Below are positions 35,360 to 43,577 of a stretch of DNA of 64,000 nucleotides, in pieces (position 1 is the stretch's first letter; each line of letters opens with the position of its first letter). The notes beneath the pieces are model-generated. The model had not been told where the DNA came from. It searched no databases and was given only the letters and a program-made list of their open reading frames with translations. The DNA is from Clavibacter michiganensis (GTDB lineage Bacteria > Actinomycetota > Actinomycetes > Actinomycetales > Microbacteriaceae), in assembly GCF_002151125.1 (NCBI RefSeq), contig NZ_MDJZ01000016.1, positions 429,500 to 493,499 of the forward strand, written 5' to 3'. The position numbers and the translations under genes are program-made.

Positions 35360-36037
35360 ATGGACGAGGCCGGGGCGATCGCGCGCGCCACGGCGATGCG
35401 GGACGCCGGGGAGCGGGCCACGGGGATCCAGTCGCTGCGGACGCGCGTCGAGCGGAACCCGACCGAGCTCGAGGCCCGGCGGATCCTCGCGGAGTGGTAC
35501 CGCGACGACGGCACGCACGACCAGGCCGGTCGCTGGGGCATCGTGCTCCCCGGCTGGACCACCACCTACGAGCGCGACCGCACCGCGCGCCTGTTCGCGG
35601 CGTCGTACCCGGTCGGCGGGGACGTGCGTGCGTTCCTGCACCTGCCCGCGGGGCCGATGCCGCCGGACGCGGAGCTTCTGGTCGCGCGGATCCCGGTGCA
35701 GCGGGAGCTGCTGGGGAGGAGGGCGCACCCGCCGGACCCGGGACCGCCCGTCGTGCCCTCCGGTCCGCTGGACGGGTACGCGCCGGTCCTCGGAGGCATC
35801 GCCGCCCTCGTGCTCCTCGTCATCGTCGGCGTGACGTTCGTCGGCGTCCTCGTCGGGGTGCCCATGGGCGGCTTCACGCGCGTGGCCACGATCGGGGGCG
35901 TCGCGATCCTCGTCGTCGCGATCGTCGTGGGGCTGCTGAACGCGTCCCTCGCCGCGTGGCGATCCACGGCCGAGGAGGGCGGCCCGTCCGTCGTGCCCCC
36001 GGATCCGCGGGAGCCCGGCGACCCCGGGCGATCGTGA
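35360..36037 (+). CDS. Membrane protein with N-terminal TPR-like segment (possibly DUF6584-like)
   Basis: A 225-residue protein. The N-terminal 60 residues look like a pair of helices of the kind seen in DUF6584 proteins (RDAGERATGIQSLRTRVERNP, ARRILAEWYRDDGTHDQAGRWGIVL), then a middle section, two hydrophobic helices (about 143-165 and 178-198), and a Pro/Asp-rich tail. The DUF6584 assignment is from memory of the pattern and tentative. The stop overlaps the start of the PPTase gene (GTGA), so they are translated together; no functional link is known. Confidence 0.6.
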   Translation: MDEAGAIARATAMRDAGERATGIQSLRTRVERNPTELEARRILAEWYRDDGTHDQAGRWGIVLPGWTTTYERDRTARLFAASYPVGGDVRAFLHLPAGPMPPDAELLVARIPVQRELLGRRAHPPDPGPPVVPSGPLDGYAPVLGGIAALVLLVIVGVTFVGVLVGVPMGGFTRVATIGGVAILVVAIVVGLLNASLAAWRSTAEEGGPSVVPPDPREPGDPGRS

Positions 36038-36627
36038 CGCGCATCCCGGTCGACGTCGTGCTCGTCGCGCGCGTGCCGGTCGACCCGTCCGCCGACCGCG
36101 CCGACCGCACCGCCGCCGGCCGCGCCGCGCTCCGGGCGCTCGCCGCGGAGCTCACCGGCGCGGATCCCGCCGACGTCACCGTCCGCGCCCGCTGCGCGAC
36201 GTGCGGCGGGGCGCACGGGCGGCCGGTGCTCGGCGGATCCCGCGCGCTCGACGGCCTGCACGCGAGCGTCGCGCACGCGGGTGCGTCCGTCGTCGTCGCG
36301 GTGAGCGCCGAGGGCCCGATCGGCATAGACGCCGAGCCGCGCGACCGGGAGGCGCCGCCCGGATCGACGCTCGCGGAGTGGGTCCGCGTCGAGGCCGTGC
36401 TGAAGGCCGACGGGCGCGGGCTCGCGGTCGACCCGGCGCGGGTCCGCTCCGCGCCGGCGCCCTCGGACGGCGACGGACTCGTCGCCCGGATCGACGGCGA
36501 GGACGCGCGCTTCCGCGTGCGCGACGTGGACCTCGGCTCGGATCTCCGCGCGGCCGTGGCGCGTCGCGAGGCACCCGGCGCGGGCGACCCGCTGCGGATC
36601 CGCGTGCACGCGCTCCCGCTCGCCTGA
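36034..36627 (+). CDS. 4'-phosphopantetheinyl transferase (Sfp superfamily)
   Basis: A 197-residue protein that would attach phosphopantetheine to a carrier domain. It shows the N-terminal motif VRARCATCGGAHGRPVL, then LHASVAHAGASVVVAVS, the metal-binding IGIDAEPRD, and WVRVEAVLKADGRGL, the W..KEA.xKaxGxG region with Val where Lys is usual but Glu kept. It is short but has all three blocks. The only carrier domain in the window is that of the Pls-like synthetase at 45-49 kb, which makes it a candidate target (inference). GTG 36034 overlaps the preceding stop. Confidence 0.8.
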   Translation: MTRIPVDVVLVARVPVDPSADRADRTAAGRAALRALAAELTGADPADVTVRARCATCGGAHGRPVLGGSRALDGLHASVAHAGASVVVAVSAEGPIGIDAEPRDREAPPGSTLAEWVRVEAVLKADGRGLAVDPARVRSAPAPSDGDGLVARIDGEDARFRVRDVDLGSDLRAAVARREAPGAGDPLRIRVHALPLA

Positions 36628-36666
36628 CCGCCGCGCGCTCCCGGCGGCCTGACCGCCGCGCCGTCG

Positions 36667-36689
36667 CGTGAACTCGGCGTGAACTCACG
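36667..36689 (+). promoter_or_regulatory. PHO-box-like direct repeat upstream of the phosphonate operon
   Basis: CGTGAACTC occurs at 36667-36675 and again at 36678-36686, an exact 9-base direct repeat with an 11-base period. On the opposite strand each unit reads GAGTTCACG, matching the GTTCAC core of actinobacterial PhoP boxes, which are 11-base direct repeats. A TATTTC at 36700-36705 could be the -10 element. The operon start codon is 79 bases downstream. Confidence 0.65.
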
Positions 36690-36767
36690 TCTGGCCAGGT
36701 ATTTCCCCACCTGAGGCCGTTGCAGACTCGTCCGCGTCCCGCATCGACCCCTGCCCGGAAGGCGACC

Positions 36768-37688
36768 ATGACCACCCGCGCCCGCTTCCTCACCACCGCC
36801 CTCGCCCTCGTCGGCGTCGCCTCCCTCGTCACCGGGTGCGCGGCCACCGGCGCCTCCGGATCCGAGTCCGACGCGGGCGGATACGCCGTCGACTCCGGCA
36901 CGCTCGTCTTCGGCGTCGTCCCCGACTCCGCGGACACGGAGACGAACTACCAGCCGCTCATGGACTACATCGCGAAGGAGACCGGCAAGGAGGTCGAGTA
37001 CCACGAGAGCACCGACTACGCGGCGCTCATCGAGGCGTCCATCGCCGGCCAGATCGACGTCGCCAGCTTCTCCGGCCTCACCTACGTCACGGCCACGCAG
37101 AACGGCGCGAAGCTCGACCCGATCTCGTCGATCATCACGGCCGAGGGCCAGGAGCCCGGCTACTACTCCGAGGCCATCGTGCCCAAGGGCAGCCCCATCA
37201 CCTCGCTCGACGGGATGAAGGGCAAGAAGGTCTGCTTCGTCGATCCGTCCTCCACCTCGGGGTACCTGTTCCCGAGCGCCGAGCTGCTGAAGGCGGGCGT
37301 GGATCCGACGACGGACGTGACTCCCGTGTTCGCGGGCAAGCACGACGTCAGCGTGCAGAAGGTCGCCGAGGGCAAGGAGTGCGAGGCGGGCTTCGCGGAG
37401 GACAGCGAGGTCGCGAAGTCGGACGCCGTCACCGTCATCGGCAAGGTCGTGGTGCCCGGCGCCCCCATCGTGGAGTCGGACGCGCTCCCGGACGACGTGA
37501 AGCAGCAGCTGAAGGACGCGCTCTCCGACGTGACCGTCGACCAGATGGTCGCCGCGGGCGTCACGAGCGCCGACACCCCCGAGTTCCGCAGCGTGTTCTA
37601 CGCGACCACGCCCGTCGACGACGCGTACTACGACCAGGTGCGCGAGACGTGCGCGACGACGAAGTCCGCCCAGTGCCAGAAGAAGTAG
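36768..37688 (+). CDS. phnD: Phosphonate ABC transporter substrate-binding lipoprotein, PhnD
   Basis: A 306-residue PhnD/phosphite/phosphate binding protein. The lipobox is LVTGC, followed by a Ser/Asp-rich linker. The binding domain begins LVFGVVPDSADTETNYQPL and has the family segments YAALIEASIAGQIDVASFSG, IVPKGSPITSL and CFVDPSSTSGYLFP, where the Ser/Thr loop contacts the phosphonate. ATG 36768 is preceded by GGAAGG at correct spacing; an upstream in-frame start lacks one. First gene of the phosphonate operon. Confidence 0.93.
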   Translation: MTTRARFLTTALALVGVASLVTGCAATGASGSESDAGGYAVDSGTLVFGVVPDSADTETNYQPLMDYIAKETGKEVEYHESTDYAALIEASIAGQIDVASFSGLTYVTATQNGAKLDPISSIITAEGQEPGYYSEAIVPKGSPITSLDGMKGKKVCFVDPSSTSGYLFPSAELLKAGVDPTTDVTPVFAGKHDVSVQKVAEGKECEAGFAEDSEVAKSDAVTVIGKVVVPGAPIVESDALPDDVKQQLKDALSDVTVDQMVAAGVTSADTPEFRSVFYATTPVDDAYYDQVRETCATTKSAQCQKK

Positions 37689-38572
37689 CCGGATCCGCGG
37701 TCGGCGCGGTCGTCGAGGCCGGCCCGGTCGTCGAGGTCGCGGGGCTCACCAAGCGCTTCGGGTCGACGACCGCGCTCGACGGGGTGTCGCTCGAGGTCGC
37801 GCGGGGCGAGGTCGTGGTGCTCCTCGGCCTCTCGGGATCCGGCAAGTCGACGCTCCTGCGCCACCTCGACGGGCTCGAGCTGCCGACCGCCGGATCCGTG
37901 CGCGTGCTCGGCGAGGACGTGCCGGGGCTCCGGGGCCGCGCGCTCCGCTCGCTGCGCGGCCGCGTCGGCGTGATCTTCCAGCAGTTCGAGCTCGTGCCGT
38001 CGCTCACGGTGCTCGAGAACGTGCTCACGGGCGCGCTCGCCGAGCTGCGCGGGCCGCGGCTGGGCCTCTGGACGTACCCGCGCGCGCTCCGGCTCCGGGC
38101 GCTCACGCACCTCGACCGCGTCGGGCTCCTCGACCGCGCGTACCAGCGCGCCGACACGCTCTCGGGCGGGCAGCAGCAGCGGGTCGCGATCGCGCGGGCG
38201 CTCATGCAGGACCCGCGGATCCTCCTCGCCGACGAGCCCGTGGCGTCGCTCGACCCGGAGTCGAGCGACCAGGTGATGGCGCTGATCCGCGAGATCGCGG
38301 CCGAGCAGGGGCTCACGGTGCTGTGCAGCCTGCACCAGGTGGACCTCGCGATCGCGTGGGCCGACCGCATCGTCGGGCTCCGGCACGGGCGCGTGGTGCT
38401 CGACACCCCGGCGGCCGGGCTGTCGAAGGCCGAGGTGATGAAGGTCTACGGGCGGGTCGCGACGACCACGGCGGAGCCGTCGGCGGTGGCGGACGAGCTG
38501 CTCGCGGGATCCGGCGCGGCGGCGGGCGCCGCGGGTGCCGCCCCGGGTGCCGCGGCGGGCCACGGGCGATGA
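37673..38572 (+). CDS. phnC: Phosphonate ABC transporter ATP-binding protein, PhnC
   Basis: A 299-residue ATPase: Walker A GLSGSGKST, Q-loop IFQQFELVPSLTVLENV, signature LSGGQQQR, Walker B ILLADEPVASLDP and switch CSLHQVDLA. The segment LTGALAELRGPRLGLW is characteristic of PhnC. The conserved fold starts about 20 residues in; GTG 37673 lies inside the end of phnD (16-base overlap) and is the best start. A 40-residue Ala/Gly-rich C-terminal tail is added. ATGA overlap with the permease gene. Confidence 0.92.
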   Translation: MPEEVAGSAVGAVVEAGPVVEVAGLTKRFGSTTALDGVSLEVARGEVVVLLGLSGSGKSTLLRHLDGLELPTAGSVRVLGEDVPGLRGRALRSLRGRVGVIFQQFELVPSLTVLENVLTGALAELRGPRLGLWTYPRALRLRALTHLDRVGLLDRAYQRADTLSGGQQQRVAIARALMQDPRILLADEPVASLDPESSDQVMALIREIAAEQGLTVLCSLHQVDLAIAWADRIVGLRHGRVVLDTPAAGLSKAEVMKVYGRVATTTAEPSAVADELLAGSGAAAGAAGAAPGAAAGHGR

Positions 38573-40332
38573 CCGCGACGCTCTCCCGCGCGAGCGCGAC
38601 CGAGGCGGCGGCTCCCGCCGGGGAGCGCGGCGGCGACGTCGCCGCGCGCGCACCCCGGGCGCGTGCATCCCGCGCCCGCCTCGCCGCGTGGATCGTGCTC
38701 GGCCTCATCCTCGCGGCCGCCGTCGCCGCGCTCGTGTCCGTCGACATCTCCATCCCGCGCATGGTGCAGAGCTGGGGCAACGCGGAGCGGTTCGCCGGGC
38801 GCATCGGCGCGCTCACGCTGCCCGAGCCCGCCGACCTCCTGCGGCTCACCGCGCAGACGCTCGGCTTCGTGATCACCGGCACCGTGCTCGCGGCCGTGCT
38901 GTCCGTGCCGGTCGCGGTGCTCGCGGCGTCGAACACGTCGCCCGGCCCGGTCTGGCAGGGCGGCGCGCGGTTCGTCGGCGTGCTCGCGCGCAGCGTGCCG
39001 GACGTCGTGCTCGCCATGGTCTTCGTGCTGATGTTCTCGCTCGGGTCGCTGCCGGGCATCCTCGCCATCGGGATCCACTCGGTCGGCATGCTCTCCAAGA
39101 TGTTCGCCGACGCCATCGAGCAGATCGACGAGGGGCCGCGCCTGGCGATCCGCGCGGCCGGGGGCTCTCGCCTGCAGGAGCTGGCCGCGGGCGTGCTGCC
39201 GCAGGTGGCGCCGTCGTGGGTGGCGAACGTGCTGCACCGCAACGACATCAACCTGCGCGGGTCGGTGATCCTCGGCTACGTCGGTGTCGCCGGGCTCGGC
39301 CTCCAGATGTCGTACGCGTTCAAGGCGCTCGACTACGGGCGGGGGCTCGGGCTCGCCGCGGTCATCTTCGCGCTCTGCGTGGTGATGGAGGTCGTCTCCG
39401 CCGCCGTGCGCGCCGCGATGCTCGGGGCCGGCGCCGCGCGCGCGCGGCCGATGGACCGGCTGCCGCGGCGGCTCGTCCCCGGGCGCGCGTCGGCGGGCTC
39501 CGCGGATCGCGCGCGTCCGTCGTCGACCGGCCCCGCGACCCCGGCCGAGGCGCTCCGCCGGCCCTGGACGCGCCCCCGGGTGAGCACGACCGTGGCGCTC
39601 GCCGTCGCCGGGCTCGTGCTCGTCGGGTCGGTGCTCGTGAGCGACATCACGTGGTCCGACCTCGGTACGTCCTGGGCCAGGGTCCCGCCGGTCGCCGCCC
39701 AGCTGTGGCCGCCGGACGCGGGCGCGTACGGCTGGCCTGTCCTCGTCGGCGCGATGGGCCAGACCGTCGTCATCGCGCTCGCCGCGGCCCTGCTGACGCT
39801 CACGGGATCCGCGGTGATCGGCGCGCTCGCCGCCCGCAACGTCGCGCCCGGCCCCGGGATCCGCGGCGCCGCCCGCCTCGTGCTCGTCGCGGTGCGCGGC
39901 GTGCCCGAGCTGATCCTCGCGATCGTGCTCATCGTCATCAGCGGCCTCGGCACGCAGGCCGGCACCATCGCGCTCGCGGTGGGCGGCGTCGGCCTCCTCG
40001 GGAAGCTCGTGGCGGACTCGCTCGAGGAGGTGGATCCCGGTCCCGAGCGCGCCCTCACCGCCACGGGCGCCACCCGTCCGCAGGTGCTCGCCGCCGCGAC
40101 CCTGCCGCAGGCCGCCCGGGCGATGCTCGGGCACGGCTTCTACCTGCTCGACACGAACATCCGCGCGGCGACCCTCCTCGGCATCGTGGGCGGCGGCGGC
40201 GTGGGCTACTACCTCCTCAACGCGAGCGAGGGCGCCCGGTACGGCATGGTCACGGCGATCGTGCTGATGATCCTCGCGACCGTCCTCGTGGTCGAGGGCC
40301 TGGCCGTCTGGATGCGGCGGGTGCTGCGGTGA
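38569..40332 (+). CDS. phnE: Fused phosphonate ABC transporter permease, PhnE-PhnE
   Basis: A 587-residue protein carrying two complete PhnE permease domains in tandem (about 30-290 and 330-585), each with about six helices and its own cytoplasmic coupling loop: IEQIDEGPRLAIRAAGGSR in the first and LEEVDPGPERALTATGATR in the second. The domains end in GVAGLGLQMSYAFKALDYG and GGGGVGYYLLNASEGARYG. In many bacteria PhnE is a single domain acting as a homodimer or is encoded by phnE1 and phnE2; here the pair is one chain with a linker of about 40 residues. ATGA and GTGA overlaps couple it to its neighbours. Confidence 0.9.
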   Translation: MTATLSRASATEAAAPAGERGGDVAARAPRARASRARLAAWIVLGLILAAAVAALVSVDISIPRMVQSWGNAERFAGRIGALTLPEPADLLRLTAQTLGFVITGTVLAAVLSVPVAVLAASNTSPGPVWQGGARFVGVLARSVPDVVLAMVFVLMFSLGSLPGILAIGIHSVGMLSKMFADAIEQIDEGPRLAIRAAGGSRLQELAAGVLPQVAPSWVANVLHRNDINLRGSVILGYVGVAGLGLQMSYAFKALDYGRGLGLAAVIFALCVVMEVVSAAVRAAMLGAGAARARPMDRLPRRLVPGRASAGSADRARPSSTGPATPAEALRRPWTRPRVSTTVALAVAGLVLVGSVLVSDITWSDLGTSWARVPPVAAQLWPPDAGAYGWPVLVGAMGQTVVIALAAALLTLTGSAVIGALAARNVAPGPGIRGAARLVLVAVRGVPELILAIVLIVISGLGTQAGTIALAVGGVGLLGKLVADSLEEVDPGPERALTATGATRPQVLAAATLPQAARAMLGHGFYLLDTNIRAATLLGIVGGGGVGYYLLNASEGARYGMVTAIVLMILATVLVVEGLAVWMRRVLR

Positions 40333-41558
40333 CGGAACGCGCGGACGTCGTCGTGGTCGGCGCGGGCATCGTCGGGCTCGGCGCGGCGTACGCGGCCGTG
40401 CGGCGCGGGCTCTCCGTGGTCGTCGTCGAGCGCAGCGCGGAGCCCGCGGGCGCGAGCGTGCGGAACTTCGGGCACGTGGGCGTCACGGCGCAGTCCGGGG
40501 ACGCGCTCCGGTACGCCGTGGCCGCGCGCGGGCTGTGGCTCGGGCTCGCGCGCGACGCCGGGTTCGGGATCCGCGCGGCCGGCGCCCACGTGGTCGCCCG
40601 GCATGCCGACGAGCTCGCGCTGCTCGAGGCTGCCGCGGCCGCGATGCCCGCCGACGGGCCGCTCGGCCCGGACGCCGTGCGCGTGGTCGACGCCGACGGG
40701 ATCCGCCGCCTCGCCCCGGTCCGCGACGCCGACGTCGTGGGCGGCGCGGTCCTCGCGCGCGACCTGCAGGTGGATCCGCGCACGGCCGCCCCCGCGATCC
40801 GCCGCCACCTCGCCTCCCTCGGCGTGCGGTTCCTGCTGCGCACGCAGGTCGGCGCCGTCGCCCCGGGCCATGTCGCGACGAGCCGCGGCCGCATCGACGC
40901 GAGCACCGTGGTGGTCGCGGTCGACCACGACGTCGACCGGCTGCTGCCCGAGCTCGCGGAGGAGCGGGGCGTGGAGCGGTGCGCGCTCGACATGCTGCGC
41001 GTGCGGATCCCGCTGGCCGCGCCGCTCGACGCGCCCCTGCTCACCGGCTGGTCGCTCGTGCGGTACCGCGCCTTCGCGACGCTCCCCGAGGCCGCTGCGG
41101 TGCGCGCGCGGCTGCACGCCGAGCGGCCGGACCTCGCGAGGATCGACCTCAATCTCATGTGCACGCAGCAGCCCGACGGCACCGTGATCCTCGGCGACTC
41201 GCACAGCCGATCCGCCGCGCCGCCGCCGTTCCAGGACGAGGCGACCGCCGAGCTGATCCTCGCGGAGGCCGGCCGCCTGCTCGGTGCGCCCGCGCGCGTC
41301 GTCGAGCGGTGGCAGGGCGTCTACGCGACCGCCCCCGAGGAGTTCCTCGTCGCGGAGCCGATGCCCGGCGTCGTCGCGCTCGCGGCGACCACGGGCATCG
41401 GCATGACCTGCGGGCTGGGGCTCGCCGAGCTGGAGCTCGCGGCGCGGTTCGGGGCGGCGCACGCGGATGCGGTCGATCACCCGGGCGTGGGCGTCTGGCC
41501 CCTCCGCCGCCCCACCCCGCCCGGGGGCGCCGTCCACCCCGCGGAGAGGCCCTCATGA
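40329..41558 (+). CDS. FAD-dependent oxidoreductase of phosphonate operons (TIGR03364-type)
   Basis: A 409-residue DAO-family flavoprotein: N-terminal FAD motif VVVVGAGIVGLGAAYAAVRRG with Glu at the end of the second strand (VVVVERSAEPAGASVRNFGH), and a C-terminal GIGMTCGLGLAELEL. The RNFGH and TQQPDGTVILGDSH segments fit the group found in phosphonate clusters. Related flavoproteins oxidise 2-aminoethylphosphonate or its N-methyl derivatives to phosphonoacetaldehyde; I infer the same here, since no PhnW transaminase gene is present and a phosphonatase-like hydrolase follows with an ATGA overlap. Confidence 0.82.
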   Translation: MTERADVVVVGAGIVGLGAAYAAVRRGLSVVVVERSAEPAGASVRNFGHVGVTAQSGDALRYAVAARGLWLGLARDAGFGIRAAGAHVVARHADELALLEAAAAAMPADGPLGPDAVRVVDADGIRRLAPVRDADVVGGAVLARDLQVDPRTAAPAIRRHLASLGVRFLLRTQVGAVAPGHVATSRGRIDASTVVVAVDHDVDRLLPELAEERGVERCALDMLRVRIPLAAPLDAPLLTGWSLVRYRAFATLPEAAAVRARLHAERPDLARIDLNLMCTQQPDGTVILGDSHSRSAAPPPFQDEATAELILAEAGRLLGAPARVVERWQGVYATAPEEFLVAEPMPGVVALAATTGIGMTCGLGLAELELAARFGAAHADAVDHPGVGVWPLRRPTPPGGAVHPAERPS

Positions 41559-42286
41559 CCGCCGTCCGCCCCGCATCCGCCGCCGAGCCCTCCCCCGCGC
41601 CGCGCGACCTCGCGCTCGACGGCATCGAGCTCGTCGTGCTCGACATGGCAGGCACGACCGTGCGCGACGACGGCGTCGTCGAGGCCGCGTTCCGGGGCGC
41701 GGCGGAGCGCACGGGCCTCGCCGACCGGATCGACGGGGCCGAGGCGATCGCGTACGTCCGGCGCACGATGGGCCGCTCCAAGCACGACGTCTTCCTGCAC
41801 CTGTGCGGAGGCGACGCCGCCGAGGCCGCGCGCGCCACCGCCGCGTTCGAGGACGCCTACGCGGAGATCGTCGCGACCGACGGCGCCGAGCCGATCCCCG
41901 GAGCGGAGGACCGCATCCGCCGGCTCCGCGCCGACGGCCGCCGCGTGGCACTCACGACCGGATTCGCGCCCGTCACGCGCGACGCGATCCTCGACGCCCT
42001 CGGCTGGCGCGACCTCGTCGACCTCGCGCTCTCCCCGGCCGACGCGGGCCGCGGCCGCCCCGCCCCCGACCTGGTGCTCGCCGCGGCGCTCCGGATCGGC
42101 GTGAGCTCGATGTCCGCCGTGGCTGTCGTCGGCGACACGGCGAGCGACGTCGCCTGCGGCCGCGCGGCGGGCGCGGGACTCGTGGTCGGCGTGCTCACGG
42201 GCGCGCACGACCGCGCGGCGCTCGCAGCGGCCGGGCCCGACGCCGTGCTCGACGACGTGACGGGCCTCCTGACACTGACGCGCTGA
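41555..42286 (+). CDS. Phosphonatase-like HAD hydrolase (TIGR03351-type)
   Basis: A 243-residue HAD-superfamily enzyme. Motif I is VVLDMAGTTVRD with the nucleophile Asp and the Ala/Gly of phosphonatases, motif II is ALTTGFAP, and motif IV is VAVVGDTASDVACG. The cap contains RRTMGRSKHDVFLHL: the Lys sits where PhnX has its Schiff-base lysine (MGxxK). It could cleave phosphonoacetaldehyde to acetaldehyde and phosphate, finishing the route begun by the FAD enzyme. The group is annotated as phosphonatase-like because activity is not proven. Only 18 bases separate its stop from the convergent AAA ATPase gene. Confidence 0.82.
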   Translation: MTAVRPASAAEPSPAPRDLALDGIELVVLDMAGTTVRDDGVVEAAFRGAAERTGLADRIDGAEAIAYVRRTMGRSKHDVFLHLCGGDAAEAARATAAFEDAYAEIVATDGAEPIPGAEDRIRRLRADGRRVALTTGFAPVTRDAILDALGWRDLVDLALSPADAGRGRPAPDLVLAAALRIGVSSMSAVAVVGDTASDVACGRAAGAGLVVGVLTGAHDRAALAAAGPDAVLDDVTGLLTLTR

Positions 42287-42304
42287 CGGGCGGCTTCCGG
42301 CGGT

Positions 42305-43525
42305 TCAGCCGTTCTCGTCCTGGTCGAGGACGAACTCCGTGAAGCCGGGGACCGTGAACGAGAGGTGCCCGTGCTTGTTCGCGTCGACCAGGCCCTTGTC
42401 CAGCAGCTTCTGGCGGGCGACCGAGATGGCTCGGGTGGTCGTCCCCAGCTCCTCGGCCAGGGACCCCCTCTTGACGTCCTCGCCGCCGAGATGCGCGATC
42501 GCCACCAGCATGTCCTGCTGTCGAGGGCTGGCCGACCTCCAGCGCGCCGTGAATAGCGTGCGCATCTCCGCATCCACCGTGGGCAGCGCCGCCAGCACGT
42601 CGGGGAGCGTGATGGCGTCGATGGGTGTCAGGCCGTCTTGTCCGAGCCGGGTCGCAGCCGCCCGCCAGGCCGCGTCACCGATGAGCTGGACCTTGTACGG
42701 GTATCCGCGCGATTCGGTCACGCTGAGGTCGAGGGCGTCCATCTCCCAGGAGACGCCGGCATCGCGGGCCGTGGCATCGAGCGCTTCGCGTGCTCCTGCG
42801 CTGGAGAGGCCGTGCATGGGTTGGAAGCTGAATCGCTCGCTGAATGTCACCGCCTTGTTGATCTTCACGGGCGCACCGGGCAGACCGACCGCGAAGAGCG
42901 CCGCTCGCGGTTGGTCAGGGTCGGACGCGCGGAGCGGGCTCATCTCCTGCCAGGCGTATGCGACAGTGCGCAGGCTCTCGGGATCCGCCTCCTGGATCTC
43001 ATCGATGAGGATCACGATCCCGGCGTCGCCGTCGTGGATCACCGAGGCCAGTGCGGCGCGGAACGCCTGCTGGAGCTGCTTCGCGGATGCGGCCGCGCGC
43101 GTGCGCTCGGGAGCCACGGTGACCCCGACCTGTGCGATCCCGGGCACGCCGATCGTGAGCGTCGCGGAGTCGATGGCCTCCAGGGCGGCCCTCCGGCTGC
43201 GGGTGCCGGTGCCGACGATCCGCTTCAGCTCGGCGAGGAGCGAACGCACCAGGTCCTCGTTCGGGTCCGCGGTGATGAGCACCGTGCGGACGTCGTATCC
43301 ACCGAAGATGCGTTGCGCCTCCCGGAGCAGTGACGTCTTGCCGATGCCGCGAGGGCCGTGGTCGACGTGCACGCGGGGGACGAACTGCCGGTCCGCCTTG
43401 ATGCGCTGCGCGGCCTCGCGGAACTGCTGCAGCTTGTCCGCCCGTCCGGGGAGGTTCGGGGGCACGGATCCGGGCGTGTACGGGCTCAGCGATTCGCTGG
43501 GGTGGCGCTCATCGACGTTATACAT
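42305..43525 (-). CDS. AAA ATPase with C-terminal winged helix, probably acquired
   Basis: A 406-residue STAND/Orc-Cdc6-like ATPase of unknown role. Walker A is GPRGIGKTSLL (near residue 60), Walker B IVILIDEIQEAD (near 178), with a sensor-like ALFAVGLPGAP and, near residues 330-395, a winged helix (GSLAEELGTTTRAISVARQKLLDKGL). The base composition is visibly less GC-rich than the neighbours and codons ending in T are more frequent, suggesting transfer. It is inserted between the phosphonate operon and the Pls/peptidase operon with its own promoter, whose palindrome overlaps the start codon. No toxin, nuclease or transposase partner is adjacent, so defence or mobile-element roles are only possibilities. 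Confidence 0.75.
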   Translation of the reverse strand: MYNVDERHPSESLSPYTPGSVPPNLPGRADKLQQFREAAQRIKADRQFVPRVHVDHGPRGIGKTSLLREAQRIFGGYDVRTVLITADPNEDLVRSLLAELKRIVGTGTRSRRAALEAIDSATLTIGVPGIAQVGVTVAPERTRAAASAKQLQQAFRAALASVIHDGDAGIVILIDEIQEADPESLRTVAYAWQEMSPLRASDPDQPRAALFAVGLPGAPVKINKAVTFSERFSFQPMHGLSSAGAREALDATARDAGVSWEMDALDLSVTESRGYPYKVQLIGDAAWRAAATRLGQDGLTPIDAITLPDVLAALPTVDAEMRTLFTARWRSASPRQQDMLVAIAHLGGEDVKRGSLAEELGTTTRAISVARQKLLDKGLVDANKHGHLSFTVPGFTEFVLDQDENG

Positions 43526-43548
43526 CGGGCCTAAGTATAAGCCCGATG
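43523..43548 (-). promoter_or_regulatory. Palindromic, apparently leaderless promoter of the AAA ATPase gene
   Basis: CATCGGGC (43523-43530) and GCCCGATG (43541-43548) are perfect 8-bp inverted arms with 10 bases between. On the minus strand a near-consensus -10 element TATACT (43539-43534) sits in the centre, and 8 bases after it comes the ATG at 43525, inside the left arm. The transcript would start at or next to the ATG, and a protein bound to the palindrome would cover -10, start site and start codon. Confidence 0.65.
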
Positions 43549-43577
43549 GTCGTCGAGCCGGTCGCTCTGCGTCAGCG

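Noticed and set aside
42305..43525. Complete phage-defence or toxin-antitoxin system around the AAA ATPase
   Set aside because: No nuclease, protease, methyltransferase, toxin or integrase is adjacent; both neighbours are intact metabolic operons, so only the lone ATPase can be claimed.
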